Assembly: GCF_001975705.1 (NCBI RefSeq)
Contig: NZ_CP015093.1
Location: 3,790,501 to 3,854,500 of the forward strand
Direction of reading: 5' to 3'
Source of the DNA: Salipiger abyssi
GTDB taxonomy: Bacteria; Pseudomonadota; Alphaproteobacteria; Rhodobacterales; Rhodobacteraceae
Length of the DNA stretch: 64,000 nucleotides
Shown here: positions 54,516-64,000 of the stretch, one piece after another
Layout: each line of letters starts with the position of its first letter
Position numbering within the stretch: the first letter of the stretch is position 1
Notes under the pieces: generated by a model
Databases searched by the model: none
The model's input: only the letters and a program-made list of their open reading frames with translations
Told to the model about the DNA's origin: nothing
Position numbers and translations under genes: made by a program

Positions 54516-55940
54516 TCAGACCAAAATCTGCTCCGGCGGGTTGTCGAGCAGCCGGCGCAGCCGCGCCAGTGCCGCCTCGAAATCCGCCAGCGCCACCTGG
54601 GCGTTCATGCCGATGCGCACCGCATGCGGGGCAAAGCCGTTGCGCGGGGCGAAATCCTCGCCCGGGCGCACCTGCACCCCCTGCGCCTCGGCGGCGCGGC
54701 AGAAGGCGGCGGCGCGCCAGCCCGGCGGCAGCCGCAGCCAGACAAAGGGCGCGTGCTCGTGCCAGCTCAGATCGTGTCCGCCCAGCACATTCAGCGTCGC
54801 GCGCACATAGACGGCATTGCGCCGGCGCACCGAGCGCACGATCTCGCGGGTCTCGTCACGCGACAGCAGATACTCCGTCAGATCCGCCAGCGGTCGCGCC
54901 AGGCCGAAAAACCCGTTCTCCGCCACCCGGCGCAGCTCGGCCCGGCGCGATTGCGGCGCGATGGCGAAACCGATGCGCAGCGCCGGCGTCAGCGTCTTGG
55001 AGATCGAGGAAACGAACCAGCCATGCTCGGGCAGCAGTGCGCGATAGGTGGCGTCGCGGCTCTCGCCGAGAAAGGTGCAATCGTCCTCGAGAATGTCGAA
55101 GCCGCCGCGCCGCGCCGCATCGGCGATCTCGCGGCGGCGTTTCGGCGGGGTGACCAGCGTGGTGGGATTGTGCAGCTCCGGCGAGGTGCAGAGCAGCTGT
55201 GCCTCGTGGCGCCGGGCGATCTCGGCCAGGGCGGAGGGTACAATACCGTATTCATCCATCGGGACCGATACAATCTCGGCCCGCATCAGCTCGGCGGCGC
55301 GGCGAAAGCCGGGATAGGCCAGCTCCTCGACCAGAACCACCGGGCGGCGACCGCGCAGCACCGCCTGCATGACCAGCGAGATCGCGCTCTGCGCCCCGTG
55401 CGACAGCACCACATCCTCATGCTGAAGCGCCCCCAGCGGCACCCCGCCGAGCCAGCCGACCACCGCCTTGCGGGCCGGCGCGAAGGCGCGCGCCGAGGGG
55501 TATTCGAGCAGCGCGCCCGCCGGGCGCTCCGCGAGCTGCGCGAGCCCCTCGTGGATCATTGCAACCTGCCCCAGATCCGGCAGCCTTGCGGTGAAAAGAT
55601 TGACCATTTCGCCGCCATCCTCGGCATGGCCATGCGGCGAGGACTGGTAGAGCGGCGGGCGCGGCTCCTCGGTGCCGCCGACAAAGGTACCGCGCCCGAC
55701 CTCGGCGATCAGCACCTCTTCATCGGTCAGGATCGTGTAGGCCCGCGCCACGGTGCCCGGCGTCATGCCCAGCCGCCAGGCCAGATCGCGCACCGGCGGC
55801 AGCCGCGTGCCCACGCTCAGCACGCCCTCGGCAATGCCCTGACGCAGCGCCGCGGCCAGTGCCCGGTATTTCGGCCCACCGTTCTGCGTGTCATACAACG
55901 CAGATATTGTATCGGTCACAATGTTTTTCTCGACGCTCAT
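54516..55940 (-). CDS. MocR-type GntR/aminotransferase regulator
   Basis: 474 residues. The N-terminal GntR winged helix (residues about 25-90, LPPVRDLAWRLGMTPGTVARAYTIL) is fused to an aminotransferase fold with the PLP lysine Lys315 (SSISKTLTPALRIGF). MocR proteins bind PLP or its conjugates and usually control a nearby gene. Divergent is a DUF1127 gene, with the ATTGTA repeats in the gap as probable binding sites. Target and ligand are unknown. Regulators of this kind often act in vitamin B6 or amine metabolism, for which there is no evidence here. Confidence 0.88.
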   Translation of the reverse strand: MSVEKNIVTDTISALYDTQNGGPKYRALAAALRQGIAEGVLSVGTRLPPVRDLAWRLGMTPGTVARAYTILTDEEVLIAEVGRGTFVGGTEEPRPPLYQSSPHGHAEDGGEMVNLFTARLPDLGQVAMIHEGLAQLAERPAGALLEYPSARAFAPARKAVVGWLGGVPLGALQHEDVVLSHGAQSAISLVMQAVLRGRRPVVLVEELAYPGFRRAAELMRAEIVSVPMDEYGIVPSALAEIARRHEAQLLCTSPELHNPTTLVTPPKRRREIADAARRGGFDILEDDCTFLGESRDATYRALLPEHGWFVSSISKTLTPALRIGFAIAPQSRRAELRRVAENGFFGLARPLADLTEYLLSRDETREIVRSVRRRNAVYVRATLNVLGGHDLSWHEHAPFVWLRLPPGWRAAAFCRAAEAQGVQVRPGEDFAPRNGFAPHAVRIGMNAQVALADFEAALARLRRLLDNPPEQILV

Positions 55941-55998
55941 TTAGACAGAATGTATCAAGACGCCACGTAAAGCAAGGACATTGTACCAATACAATACT
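55905..55998. promoter_or_regulatory. ATTGTA-repeat operator between mocR-like and DUF1127 genes
   Basis: ATTGTATCGGTCACAATG (55906-55923) overlaps the 5' end of the regulator gene. ATTGTACCAATACAAT (55980-55995), a 16-bp palindrome, precedes the DUF1127 gene by 13 bases, and TGTATC (55951-55956) lies between. Repeated ATTGTA half-sites in this position fit a MocR binding site and autoregulation. Confidence 0.5.
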
Positions 55999-56008
55999 GG
56001 AGACGACC

Positions 56009-56236
56009 ATGACCTCGACCACCCAAGCCCCGCTCATCGCCTATCTCGACGCGCAGCGCCCGCTGCCGCCGCAGTCGGCATTTGCGCTGCGCATCGCGGT
56101 GGTCCTGGCCAAGTGGTCGGAGCGCCGCCGCACCCGCCGCGCGCTGGCGCAGCTCGACCCGCATTTGCTGCGCGATATCGGATTGGAACGGCACGTCGCC
56201 CACAAGGAGGCGCGTCGCATGTTCTGGCAGAGCTGA
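56009..56236 (+). CDS. DUF1127 small arginine-rich protein
   Basis: 75 residues. The C-terminal DUF1127 motif reads RRALAQLDPHLLRDIGLERHVAHKEARRMFW (about 43-73). An amphipathic N-terminal region precedes it. DUF1127 proteins are small and often RNA-linked; in alphaproteobacteria they affect sRNA or phosphate physiology. The gene is divergent from a MocR regulator and followed by a strong terminator, so it is a regulated single gene. Confidence 0.88.
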   Translation: MTSTTQAPLIAYLDAQRPLPPQSAFALRIAVVLAKWSERRRTRRALAQLDPHLLRDIGLERHVAHKEARRMFWQS

Positions 56237-56266
56237 TCCCCGGATCTGCCGGAACCTCTTCCCCTG

Positions 56267-56295
56267 GGCGCGAGGCACTCCCTCGCGCCTTTTTT
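56267..56295 (+). terminator. Rho-independent terminator of the DUF1127 gene
   Basis: Perfect 9-bp stem GGCGCGAGG/CCTCGCGCC (56267-56275, 56281-56289), loop CACTC and six T (56290-56295). Confidence 0.9.
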
Positions 56296-56303
56296 GTATA
56301 TCG

Positions 56304-56732
56304 CTACCCCGCCGGCACCGGCGGAATCGCATAGGTCAGCGAGGCATGCGCCACCGGCTTCTCCGAGCCGTCGGAGAACAGCAGCACATCGGTGACGCTC
56401 AGGCTGCGGCCGATCTTCAGCACCCGCGCCTCGGCCAGAAGATCCCTGCCCGCCTCGGGCTTGCGCATGAAGTCGATCGAGCAATGGGTGGTCACGGTCA
56501 GCGGCTGCCGCCCGATCCGCGCCAGCGTCGCCACATAGGCCGCCACATCCGCCAGCGCGAACATCGACGGCCCCGAGACCGTGCCGCCGGGGCGCAGGTG
56601 ATCGTCCGAGACCAGCAGCCGCATCACCAGCAGATCCTCGCCCATGCGGTCGATGCCGAACATGCCCTCGACCTGCGGAAAGACCTCCGTCAGATAGGCC
56701 TCCATCTCCGGAACCGTGAATGCGAGCGCCAT
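56304..56732 (-). CDS. PaaI-family hotdog thioesterase
   Basis: 142 residues of the hotdog fold. The PaaI catalytic region RPGGTVSGPSMFALADVAAYVA (about 47-68) is present, with the Gly/Ser loop and Asp. It should hydrolyse acyl-CoA thioesters. It is divergent from the enoyl-CoA hydratase gene by 57 bases, and the two probably serve the same acyl-CoA pathway. Confidence 0.88.
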   Translation of the reverse strand: MALAFTVPEMEAYLTEVFPQVEGMFGIDRMGEDLLVMRLLVSDDHLRPGGTVSGPSMFALADVAAYVATLARIGRQPLTVTTHCSIDFMRKPEAGRDLLAEARVLKIGRSLSVTDVLLFSDGSEKPVAHASLTYAIPPVPAG

Positions 56733-56789
56733 GCTTTCCTCCCTGTTGCCCTGCCGCTAAGCTGCCCGCAAACCCAAGGGGAGGACAAG

Positions 56790-57575
56790 ATGGGCCTGCT
56801 GGAACGTCACGACACCGGCGCGGTCGCGCGCCTGCACATGAACGCGCCGGAGCGGCTGAACGCGCTCTCCGACGAGATGCTGGCCGCGCTTCAGGCGCAG
56901 ATCGACGCGCTGGCCGAAGATCGGGCGATCCGCGCGGTGATCCTCTCGGGCGAGGGCAAGGCGTTCTGCGCCGGCCACGATCTCAAGCAGATGCAGGCGG
57001 GCCGGCAGGCGGAGGATTCGGGCCGCGCCTATTTCGCCGATCTCTTCACCCGCTGCGCCCGGGTGATGACCGGCCTGCAAAAGCTGCCGCAGCCGGTCAT
57101 CGCGCAGGTGCAGGGCATCGCCACCGCCGCGGGCTGCCAGCTCGTGGCCTCCTGCGATCTGGCAGTGGCGGCCAAGGGCACGCGGTTCGGCGTCAACGGC
57201 GTGAATATCGGGCTGTTCTGCTCGACGCCCATGGTGGCGCTGACCCGCAATATCGCGCCGAAACACGCCTTCGAGATGCTGAGCACCGGCCGTTTCGCCG
57301 ATGCCGAGGAGGCGCGGCAGATGGGGCTGGTGAACCGCGTCGTGCCGGGCGATCAGCTGGCGGAGACCGCGGAAGAGCTGGCGGCGAGCGTGGCCGGCAA
57401 GCTCGGCGCGGCGGTGAAGATCGGCAAGGAGGCGTTTTACACCCAGGCCGGGCTGCCGCTGGACGAGGCCTATGCCTATGCCGGGCAGGTCATGGTGGAA
57501 AACATGCTCTGGCGTGACACGGATGAGGGTATTTCGGCCTTTCTCGAAAAAAGAAAACCCGATTGGCAGCAATAA
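56790..57575 (+). CDS. enoyl-CoA hydratase/isomerase family protein (crotonase fold)
   Basis: 261 residues. Crotonase motifs: SGEGKAFCAGHDLKQMQ (CoA-binding and oxyanion region, about 51-67) and QGIATAAGCQLVASCDLAVA (about 109-128). The segment GLFCSTPMVALTRN is of the ECHDC3-like branch rather than of FadB. A single catalytic Glu is not placed with confidence, so the exact reaction is uncertain. ATG 56790 follows AAGGGGAGGAC. It is divergent from the thioesterase gene. Confidence 0.88.
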   Translation: MGLLERHDTGAVARLHMNAPERLNALSDEMLAALQAQIDALAEDRAIRAVILSGEGKAFCAGHDLKQMQAGRQAEDSGRAYFADLFTRCARVMTGLQKLPQPVIAQVQGIATAAGCQLVASCDLAVAAKGTRFGVNGVNIGLFCSTPMVALTRNIAPKHAFEMLSTGRFADAEEARQMGLVNRVVPGDQLAETAEELAASVAGKLGAAVKIGKEAFYTQAGLPLDEAYAYAGQVMVENMLWRDTDEGISAFLEKRKPDWQQ

Positions 57576-57586
57576 GTTGCGGCTTG

Positions 57587-57601
57587 TGTGACCAGATCAC
57601 A
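57587..57601. promoter_or_regulatory. CRP/FNR-like palindrome upstream of the DUF2892 gene
   Basis: TGTGACCAGATCACA is TGTGA-N5-TCACA, one base short of the TGTGA-N6-TCACA spacing of CRP sites. It lies 71 bases upstream of the DUF2892 start. It could bind a CRP/FNR-family regulator. Confidence 0.3.
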
Positions 57602-57671
57602 GACGCGGCGGCCCGGATGCGGTTAGATGCCGGCACAAGAACGGTAGACCTTTCGAAAAAGGAGAAAGACC

Positions 57672-57869
57672 ATGTTTGCCAAGAATGTCGGCGGGATCGA
57701 CAAGATCCTGCGCATCGTTGTGGGCGCCCTGCTCATCCTCGCCTATTTCTTCACCGACGGCCCCTATAGCTGGCTCTATCTGCTGGGCATCATCCCGCTG
57801 GTGACCGGGCTGCTGGGCACCTGCCCGCTCTACTCGATCTTCGGCATCAACACCTGCCCCCGGAAATAA
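57672..57869 (+). CDS. DUF2892 (YgaP-type) membrane protein
   Basis: 65 residues with two hydrophobic spans (about 12-28 and 32-50) and the DUF2892 N-terminal MFAKNVGGIDKILRIVVG. In E. coli YgaP this domain anchors a rhodanese. Here there is only the membrane part; a separate rhodanese gene exists at 61435. A Cys pair (TCPLYSIFGINTC) closes it. The ribosome site AAAAAGGAGAAAG also precedes the next gene, in nearly the same words. Confidence 0.85.
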   Translation: MFAKNVGGIDKILRIVVGALLILAYFFTDGPYSWLYLLGIIPLVTGLLGTCPLYSIFGINTCPRK

Positions 57870-57986
57870 ACCGCCGGCGCGGCATCCGCGCCCGGCGAAG
57901 CTCCGCCCATGCGCACCGGTTGCGGAAACCGGACATGGGCGGTCGGCGTTTCTTCTGCAAAGACTTTGCGAAAAAGGAGAAATGCC

Positions 57987-58346
57987 ATGGGTCGCACCCT
58001 CGCCATCGCCCTGCTCTCGACCGTCACCGCGCTGAGCCTGCCGCTCGCCGCCAGCGCCTCCCCCAAAGGCTGCCCGCCGGGGCTCGCCAAGAAGCACAAT
58101 GGCTGCAACCCGCCGGGTCTGGCCAAGAAAAAGACCGTGCGTGACCGTGACGACCGCGATCGTGTCTATCGCTATCGCATCGGCGAGCGGATCTCGGACG
58201 ATTACGTCATCCTGCGCGAGCCGCGCGATTACGGGTTGGTTCCGGATTATACCTATTATCGAAGCAACGATACGGTGTACCGGGTTGATCCCGAGACGCG
58301 CAAGGTGCTGGATGTGATCGGCGCAGTCTCGGCCTTGCTGGACTGA
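57987..58346 (+). CDS. periplasmic protein of unknown function beside uvrA
   Basis: 119 residues with a signal peptide (MGRTLAIALLSTVTALSLPLAASA-S). The mature part opens with two GCNPPGLAKK-like repeats (GCPPGLAKKHN and GCNPPGLAKKK), then a basic Arg/Asp-rich region. The end is a YRIGERISDDYVILREPRDYGL fold similar to RcnB-like nickel-linked proteins. Databases often call such neighbours 'excinuclease ABC subunit A' by proximity; nothing here supports that. RBS AAAAAGGAGA precedes the ATG. Confidence 0.75.
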   Translation: MGRTLAIALLSTVTALSLPLAASASPKGCPPGLAKKHNGCNPPGLAKKKTVRDRDDRDRVYRYRIGERISDDYVILREPRDYGLVPDYTYYRSNDTVYRVDPETRKVLDVIGAVSALLD

Positions 58347-58368
58347 GCCGCGGCTCTCCGAAATACCA

Positions 58369-58398
58369 AAAAGGGCCTGTCGCGTGACAGGCCCTTTT
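58369..58398. terminator. bidirectional terminator between the periplasmic protein and uvrA
   Basis: Perfect 13-bp stem AAAAGGGCCTGTC/GACAGGCCCTTTT with loop GCGT (58369-58381, 58386-58398). A run of four or five T ends each side, so it terminates both converging genes. Confidence 0.85.
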
Positions 58399-58411
58399 CA
58401 CGTCATGCGCC

Positions 58412-61282
58412 CTATTCGGCGGCCACCCGGCCCGCCGCGAGCATCGGCTTGAGATAGTGGCCGGTATGCGAGCGCTCGACCGCCGCCACCTCTTCGGGGG
58501 TGCCGGTCGCGACGATCTCGCCGCCGCCATCGCCGCCCTCGGGGCCGATGTCGATGAGGTGGTCGGCGGTCTTGATCACGTCGAGATTGTGCTCGATCAC
58601 CACCACGGTATTGCCCTGCTCCACCAGCTCGTGCAGCACTTCGAGCAGCTTGCGCACATCCTCGAAATGCAGCCCCGTGGTGGGCTCGTCGAGAATATAG
58701 AGGGTGCGGCCCGTCGAGCGTTTCGCCAGCTCCTTCGACAGCTTCACCCGCTGCGCCTCGCCGCCCGAAAGCGTCGTCGCCTGCTGGCCCACCTTGATAT
58801 AGCCGAGCCCGACGCGCATCAGCGCATCCATCTTTTCGCGGATGCTGGGCACCGCCTGGAAAAAGCCCTGCGCCTCTTCAACCGTCATATCAAGAACGTC
58901 GGCGATACTCTTGCCTTTGAACTTGATTTCCAGAGTCTCGCGATTGTAGCGCGCGCCCTTGCAGGTCTCGCATTCGACATAGACGTCGGGCAGGAAATGC
59001 ATCTCGATCTTGATGACGCCATCGCCCTGGCAGGCCTCGCAGCGCCCGCCCTTGACGTTGAACGAAAACCGCCCCGGCTTGTAGCCGCGCGCCTTGGCCT
59101 CGGGCAGCCCGGCAAACCAGTCGCGGATGGGCGTGAAGGCGCCGGTATAGGTGGCGGGGTTGGAGCGCGGGGTGCGCCCGATGGGCCGCTGGTCAATGTC
59201 GATGACCTTGTCGAGATGCTCGAACCCCTTGATCGTCTCGCAGGGCGCCGGTGTCTCGCGCGCGCCATTCAGCTTCATCGCGGCGTTCTTGTAGAGCGTT
59301 TCGATGGTCAGCGTCGATTTGCCGCCACCCGACACACCGGTGACGCAGACGAACTTGCCCAGAGGGAAATCGGCCGTGACCTTCTTGAGGTTGTTGCCGG
59401 TCGCCTTGACCACGGTGAGTTTCTTCTTGTTGCCCTTGCGCCGCTCCGCCGGCACGGCGATCTCGCGCGTGCCGCAGAGATACTGGCCGGTGAGGCTGGC
59501 GGGATCGGCGGCGATGGCGTCCGGCGTGCCGTGGCTGACCACCTGCCCGCCATGCACCCCGGCGCCGGGACCGATGTCGAAGACGTAATCCGCCTGGCGG
59601 ATCATGTCCTCGTCATGCTCGACCACGATCACCGTATTGCCCTGATCGCGCAGGGATTTCAGCGTACCGATAAGGCGGTCATTGTCGCGCTGATGCAGGC
59701 CGATGGAGGGCTCGTCGAGCACATAGAGCACGCCGGTGAGGCCGGAGCCGATCTGCGAGGCCAGCCGGATGCGCTGGCTCTCACCACCCGAAAGCGTGCC
59801 CGCCGCGCGGCTCATGGTGAGATATTCGAGGCCGACATTGTTGAGGAAGCCCAGCCGCTCGCGGATCTCCTTGAGAATGGCGCGGGCGATCTCGTTCTTC
59901 TGGCCGGTCAGCGCGTCGGGCACGGTGCCGATCCAGGCATAGGCCTCCTTGATCGACATCTGGACGACCTGACCGATATGCAGCAGGTTGCCGGGCTTGC
60001 CGATCTTCACCGCCAGCGCCTCCTCGCGCAGCCGGTAGCCGCCGCAGCTGCCGCAGGGGCGGTTGTTCTGGTAACGCTCGAATTCCTCGCGGATCCAGTT
60101 GCTGTCGGTCTCGCGATAGCGGCGTTCCATATTGGGGATCACCCCCTCGAACACCCGCTCGACCTGATAGACCCGCCCGCCCTCGTCGTAGCGGAAGGGA
60201 ATCTCTTCCTTGCCGGACCCGTAGAGAAAGACCTGCTGCACATGCGCGGGCAGATCCTTCCAGCGCTCGTTCTTGTTGAACTCGTAATGCTTGGCGATGC
60301 TCTCGATGGTTTGCAGGAAATAGGGCGATTTGCCCTTGCGCCAGGGCGCGATGGCGCCATCGGAGATCTTCAGCGTGGCGTCGGGCACCACCAGCCGTTC
60401 GTCAAAGAACAGCTCGACGCCCAGCCCGTCGCATTCCGGGCAGGCGCCGAAGGGCGCGTTGAAGGAGAACAGCCGCGGCTCGATCTCGGGGATGGTGAAG
60501 CCGCTGACGGGACAGGCGAAATTCTCCGAGAAGGTGATCCGTTCAGGGTCACCTTCCTTCGGCGCCGTTTCCAGAATCGCGATGCCGTCAGCGAGGTCGA
60601 GCGCGGTGCGGAAACTGTCGGCGAGCCGCGTCTCCAGCCCCTCGCGCACGACGATGCGGTCAACCACCACGTCGATATCGTGGCGGAATTTCTTGTCGAG
60701 CGTGGGCGGCGTGTCGAGCTCGTAGAACTCGCCATCCACCTTGACCCGCTGGAAGCCCTGCTTGCGCAGCTCCAGGAACTCTTTCCTGTACTCACCCTTG
60801 CGGTCGCGGATGATCGGCGCCAGCAGATAGCCGCGCGTGCCCTCCTCCATGCTCATGACCCGGTCGACCATGTCCTGCACCTGCTGCGCCTCGATGGGCT
60901 GGCCGGTGGCGGGCGAATAAGGCGTGCCGACGCGGGCAAAGAGCAGCCGCAGGTAATCGTAGATCTCGGTCACCGTGCCGACGGTGGAGCGCGGGTTCTT
61001 CGACGTGGTCTTCTGCTCGATGGAAATCGCCGGCGACAGGCCCGCGATGTGATCGACATCGGGCTTTTCCATCATGTCGAGGAACTGCCGCGCATAGGCC
61101 GAGAGACTCTCGACATAGCGGCGCTGCCCCTCCGCATAGATGGTATCGAATGCCAGCGACGACTTGCCCGAGCCCGACAGGCCGGTGATCACCACCAGCT
61201 CGTCGCGGGGAATGTCGACATCGATCGATTTCAGATTGTGCTCGCGCGCGCCGCGCACTTCGATCTGCTTCAGCTCAGCCAT
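58412..61282 (-). CDS. uvrA: UvrABC excinuclease subunit A
   Basis: 956 residues. Two ABC ATPase modules: Walker [10 protein letters not shown] near the start and GVSGGGKST near 650. The second has Gly for the usual Ser, as in other alphaproteobacteria. Zinc-finger cysteines are [14 protein letters not shown] and CEACQGDG...CETCKG. Signature LSGGE appears twice. It scans DNA for bulky lesions, and acts with Mfd (13054-16530) in transcription-coupled repair. The minus-strand transcript ends at the 58369 hairpin. Confidence 0.98.
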   Translation of the reverse strand: MAELKQIEVRGAREHNLKSIDVDIPRDELVVITGLSGSGKSSLAFDTIYAEGQRRYVESLSAYARQFLDMMEKPDVDHIAGLSPAISIEQKTTSKNPRSTVGTVTEIYDYLRLLFARVGTPYSPATGQPIEAQQVQDMVDRVMSMEEGTRGYLLAPIIRDRKGEYRKEFLELRKQGFQRVKVDGEFYELDTPPTLDKKFRHDIDVVVDRIVVREGLETRLADSFRTALDLADGIAILETAPKEGDPERITFSENFACPVSGFTIPEIEPRLFSFNAPFGACPECDGLGVELFFDERLVVPDATLKISDGAIAPWRKGKSPYFLQTIESIAKHYEFNKNERWKDLPAHVQQVFLYGSGKEEIPFRYDEGGRVYQVERVFEGVIPNMERRYRETDSNWIREEFERYQNNRPCGSCGGYRLREEALAVKIGKPGNLLHIGQVVQMSIKEAYAWIGTVPDALTGQKNEIARAILKEIRERLGFLNNVGLEYLTMSRAAGTLSGGESQRIRLASQIGSGLTGVLYVLDEPSIGLHQRDNDRLIGTLKSLRDQGNTVIVVEHDEDMIRQADYVFDIGPGAGVHGGQVVSHGTPDAIAADPASLTGQYLCGTREIAVPAERRKGNKKKLTVVKATGNNLKKVTADFPLGKFVCVTGVSGGGKSTLTIETLYKNAAMKLNGARETPAPCETIKGFEHLDKVIDIDQRPIGRTPRSNPATYTGAFTPIRDWFAGLPEAKARGYKPGRFSFNVKGGRCEACQGDGVIKIEMHFLPDVYVECETCKGARYNRETLEIKFKGKSIADVLDMTVEEAQGFFQAVPSIREKMDALMRVGLGYIKVGQQATTLSGGEAQRVKLSKELAKRSTGRTLYILDEPTTGLHFEDVRKLLEVLHELVEQGNTVVVIEHNLDVIKTADHLIDIGPEGGDGGGEIVATGTPEEVAAVERSHTGHYLKPMLAAGRVAAE

Positions 61283-61434
61283 GAGACCTCCGGATCCGGA
61301 TGCACGTTACATAGGCGAAAGCGCCGGGATCGCCAATCGCAAAATGAGAACATAGCGCGAACTTGAACGCGGCGCCTTTACATTCTTGAAACTGAATGCA
61401 TATCGCTTGTGCAACCGAGCCGATGGAGATGCCG

Positions 61435-61794
61435 ATGTTCGCCTTTCTGACCGGAAACCGTGCCGCGCGGATGAGCGCCGAGGAGGCGGTGCAGAAATCG
61501 CGCAGAGGCGATGTAGTGGTGATCGACATCCGCGACGGATCGGAGCTGGCGGCCACCGGCAAGGCGAAAGGCGCGCTGCATGTGCCGATGGCGGCGCTGG
61601 CGATGCGCTGCGATCCGCAGAGCCCGGACTGCCTGCCCGAGCTCAGGTCCGGCAAGCCCATCGCGGTCTATTGCGCCAGCGGCGCGCGCTCGGGCATGGC
61701 CTGCGGGACGCTGCGGCGCATGGGCCATGCGGCGGTGCACAATATCGGCGGTCTGGCGAAGTGGCAGCGCGCCGGGGGCGAGATCACCCGCTGA
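61435..61794 (+). CDS. rhodanese-like sulfurtransferase
   Basis: 119 residues. One rhodanese domain with active-site Cys80 in YCASGARSGMA, and VVIDIRDGSE near the start. The final GGLAKWQRAGGEI is typical. It may transfer sulfur from thiosulfate or persulfide. GGAG at 61425-61428 precedes ATG 61435; an upstream in-frame ATG at 61423 is the alternative start. Confidence 0.85.
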   Translation: MFAFLTGNRAARMSAEEAVQKSRRGDVVVIDIRDGSELAATGKAKGALHVPMAALAMRCDPQSPDCLPELRSGKPIAVYCASGARSGMACGTLRRMGHAAVHNIGGLAKWQRAGGEITR

Positions 61795-61802
61795 GCGCCG
61801 AA

Positions 61803-61846
61803 GCAAGATCCTTCGAAGGATCTTGCAAATCTCTTCGAAGAGATTT
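61803..61846. repeat. two adjacent perfect palindromes (24 and 20 bp)
   Basis: 61803-61826 (centre CCTTCGAAGG) and 61827-61846 (AAATCTCTTCGAAGAGATTT) are perfect, immediately adjacent inverted repeats, each centred on TTCGAA. Between convergent genes, they look like tandem transcription-end hairpins. Compare 53302-53325. Confidence 0.75.
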
Positions 61847-61855
61847 GTCGCGGCC

Positions 61856-62947
<1,092 letters not shown>

Positions 62948-62963
62948 CGGCGCCTCCTCCCCG

Positions 62964-64000
62964 TTATTGCTTCAGTGCCAGCACGGGCTGCCAGCGCCCG
63001 AAATGCAGCTTGCCATCCGGTGCCGGCCCCGCCGAGCCCAGCTCGCCGCCGACCTGATGCCAGCGGCCCGCCGGCGCCTCGATGGTCACCGGCGCGTCGC
63101 CGATATTGAAGGCGCAGAACAGCTCTTCGCGGTCGAGACAGCGGCGGAAGGTCAGCACCGTGCCCTCGCAGCAGACCTCGGAAATCGCGCCGGTCTTCAG
63201 CGCGGCGTGGCTGTGGCGGAAGGCGATGGCACGGCGGTAGTGGTGCAGCATCGCCAGCGGATCCTTTTCCTGATCCGCCACGGTGCGGCTGAGATGATCG
63301 TGGCTCACCGGCAGCCAGGGTTTCATATTGCTGCTGAACCCGCCGTTCAGCGCATTCCCGTCCCAGACCATCGGCGTGCGGCTGCCGTCGCGCCCCTTGA
63401 AGGCCGGCCAGAAGCGCTTGCCATACGGATCCTGGATATCCTCGAAGCTCAGCACCGCCTCGGGCAGCCCCAGCTCCTCGCCCTGGTAGAGACAGGCCGA
63501 GCCGCGCAGGCACATCATCAGCGTCATGTAGAGCCGCGCCGCCTCCTCCGGAATGTTCCAGCGGGTGATGTGGCGCACCACATCGTGGTTGGAGAACGCC
63601 CAGCAGGCCCAGCCGCCCGGCGCCTTCTCCTCCACATCGTCCATGACCTGCTTGATATAGGCCGCCGTCGGCGCGTGATCCGACAAGAGCTCGAAAGCAT
63701 AGGACATGTGCAGGTGCTTGTCGCCGCGGGTGTAATCGCCCAGCACCTCGAGCCCGCGCTGATCCTCGCCGATCTCGCCCACCGCTGCGGCGTCGTAGCC
63801 GTTCATCAGCGCGCGCAGCCGCGCGAGGAAATCGAGATTCTCCGGCTGGGTCTTGTCGTAGAGATGGTTCTGCCAGGTATAGGGGTTCACCGCCGGCGCG
63901 GTGATCGGGTTGCGCTCTTCGGGCGCGAGCGGAGGATTGTCGCGCAACTGCTTGTCATGGGTGTAGAAATTCACCGTATCCAGACGGAACCCGTCGACCC
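62964..64000 (-). CDS. aglA: alpha-glucosidase, GH13 (partial, 5' end outside window)
   Basis: The last ~345 codons of a GH13 alpha-glucosidase; the 5' end lies past 64000. Catalytic residues are in view: nucleophile Asp in VDGFRLDT (codon 63978-63980), acid/base Glu in AVGEIGED and transition-state Asp in FSNHDVV. It hydrolyses imported maltose/sucrose/trehalose-type sugars, upstream of aglK. The stop is at 62964-62966, 16 bases before the aglK start. Confidence 0.92.
   Translation of the reverse strand, partial: VDGFRLDTVNFYTHDKQLRDNPPLAPEERNPITAPAVNPYTWQNHLYDKTQPENLDFLARLRALMNGYDAAAVGEIGEDQRGLEVLGDYTRGDKHLHMSYAFELLSDHAPTAAYIKQVMDDVEEKAPGGWACWAFSNHDVVRHITRWNIPEEAARLYMTLMMCLRGSACLYQGEELGLPEAVLSFEDIQDPYGKRFWPAFKGRDGSRTPMVWDGNALNGGFSSNMKPWLPVSHDHLSRTVADQEKDPLAMLHHYRRAIAFRHSHAALKTGAISEVCCEGTVLTFRRCLDREELFCAFNIGDAPVTIEAPAGRWHQVGGELGSAGPAPDGKLHFGRWQPVLALKQ

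Noticed and set aside
58457..61366. A 969-codon open frame opposite uvrA
   Set aside because: A codon-bias shadow with no recognisable domain; uvrA on the minus strand is complete with Walker and zinc motifs.

Overview
This 64 kb window is a GC-rich, gene-dense stretch of an alphaproteobacterial chromosome. Gene content points to the order Rhodobacterales (a marine roseobacter-type genome). Indicators are usg, the DUF6456/DUF6477 pair, IalB, bdhA with a patatin partner, the AglK/AglA alpha-glucoside genes, an Asp-type (Mg-dependent) HemB, and typical Rhodobacterales intergenic hairpin repeats. The assignment rests on recognised protein families and gene order; no database search was made. I saw no rRNA, tRNA, CRISPR array, prophage or transposase gene. 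The content is mostly core, with a few accessory modules. Layout: 1-2.5 kb holds a gene end, YjhX, a patatin-like lipase and 3-hydroxybutyrate dehydrogenase. 2.7-2.8 kb carries a predicted small RNA with its own promoter and terminator, divergent from a peptide-binding protein gene. 4.9-9.1 kb is a LuxR-type response regulator, a FIST-domain protein and a hybrid histidine kinase, an arrangement like the NosP/NahK nitric-oxide sensing pair. 9.2-18.2 kb has a HerA-like ATPase, two candidate small RNAs, ialB, a nuclease-fold protein, mfd and hemB. 18.3-26.9 kb has a SYLF lipoprotein, usg, gyrA, an M48 peptidase, an acidic unknown protein and thrS. 27.1-29.7 kb is a complete bufferin operon (precursor peptide, DUF692 iron oxidase, DUF2063 partner, DoxX) behind an ECF-sigma-type promoter motif. 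30-36 kb has a cold-shock gene, divergent metR/metF, a glucosylglycerate synthesis pair (gpgP/gpgS) and eda. 36-49 kb has DUF6456/DUF6477, an MttB-family methyltransferase without pyrrolysine, two FadL-type porins, a delta-class carbonic anhydrase, guaA, a DMT exporter and an orphan P-loop protein. 48.9-58 kb has metAA, an alpha/beta hydrolase broken by an in-frame stop, ppk2 with a TetR regulator, a sulfotransferase, rplM-rpsI, a MocR regulator divergent from a DUF1127 gene, and acyl-CoA enzymes. 58.4-64 kb has uvrA, a rhodanese, and the ATPase and alpha-glucosidase of an alpha-glucoside uptake system that runs off the window. Several modules fit together functionally. Methionine synthesis appears as metR, metF and metAA. 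Metal defence appears as the bufferin operon. Nucleotide and DNA maintenance is covered by gyrA, mfd, uvrA, guaA and ppk2. Osmolyte and carbohydrate handling is covered by gpgSP, eda and aglKA. The points most worth following are the bufferin operon with its promoter, the predicted small RNAs (2.7 and 11.1-11.3 kb), two copies of a MITE-like repeat (9.24 and 32.48 kb), the MocR/DUF1127 pair, and the delta carbonic anhydrase.
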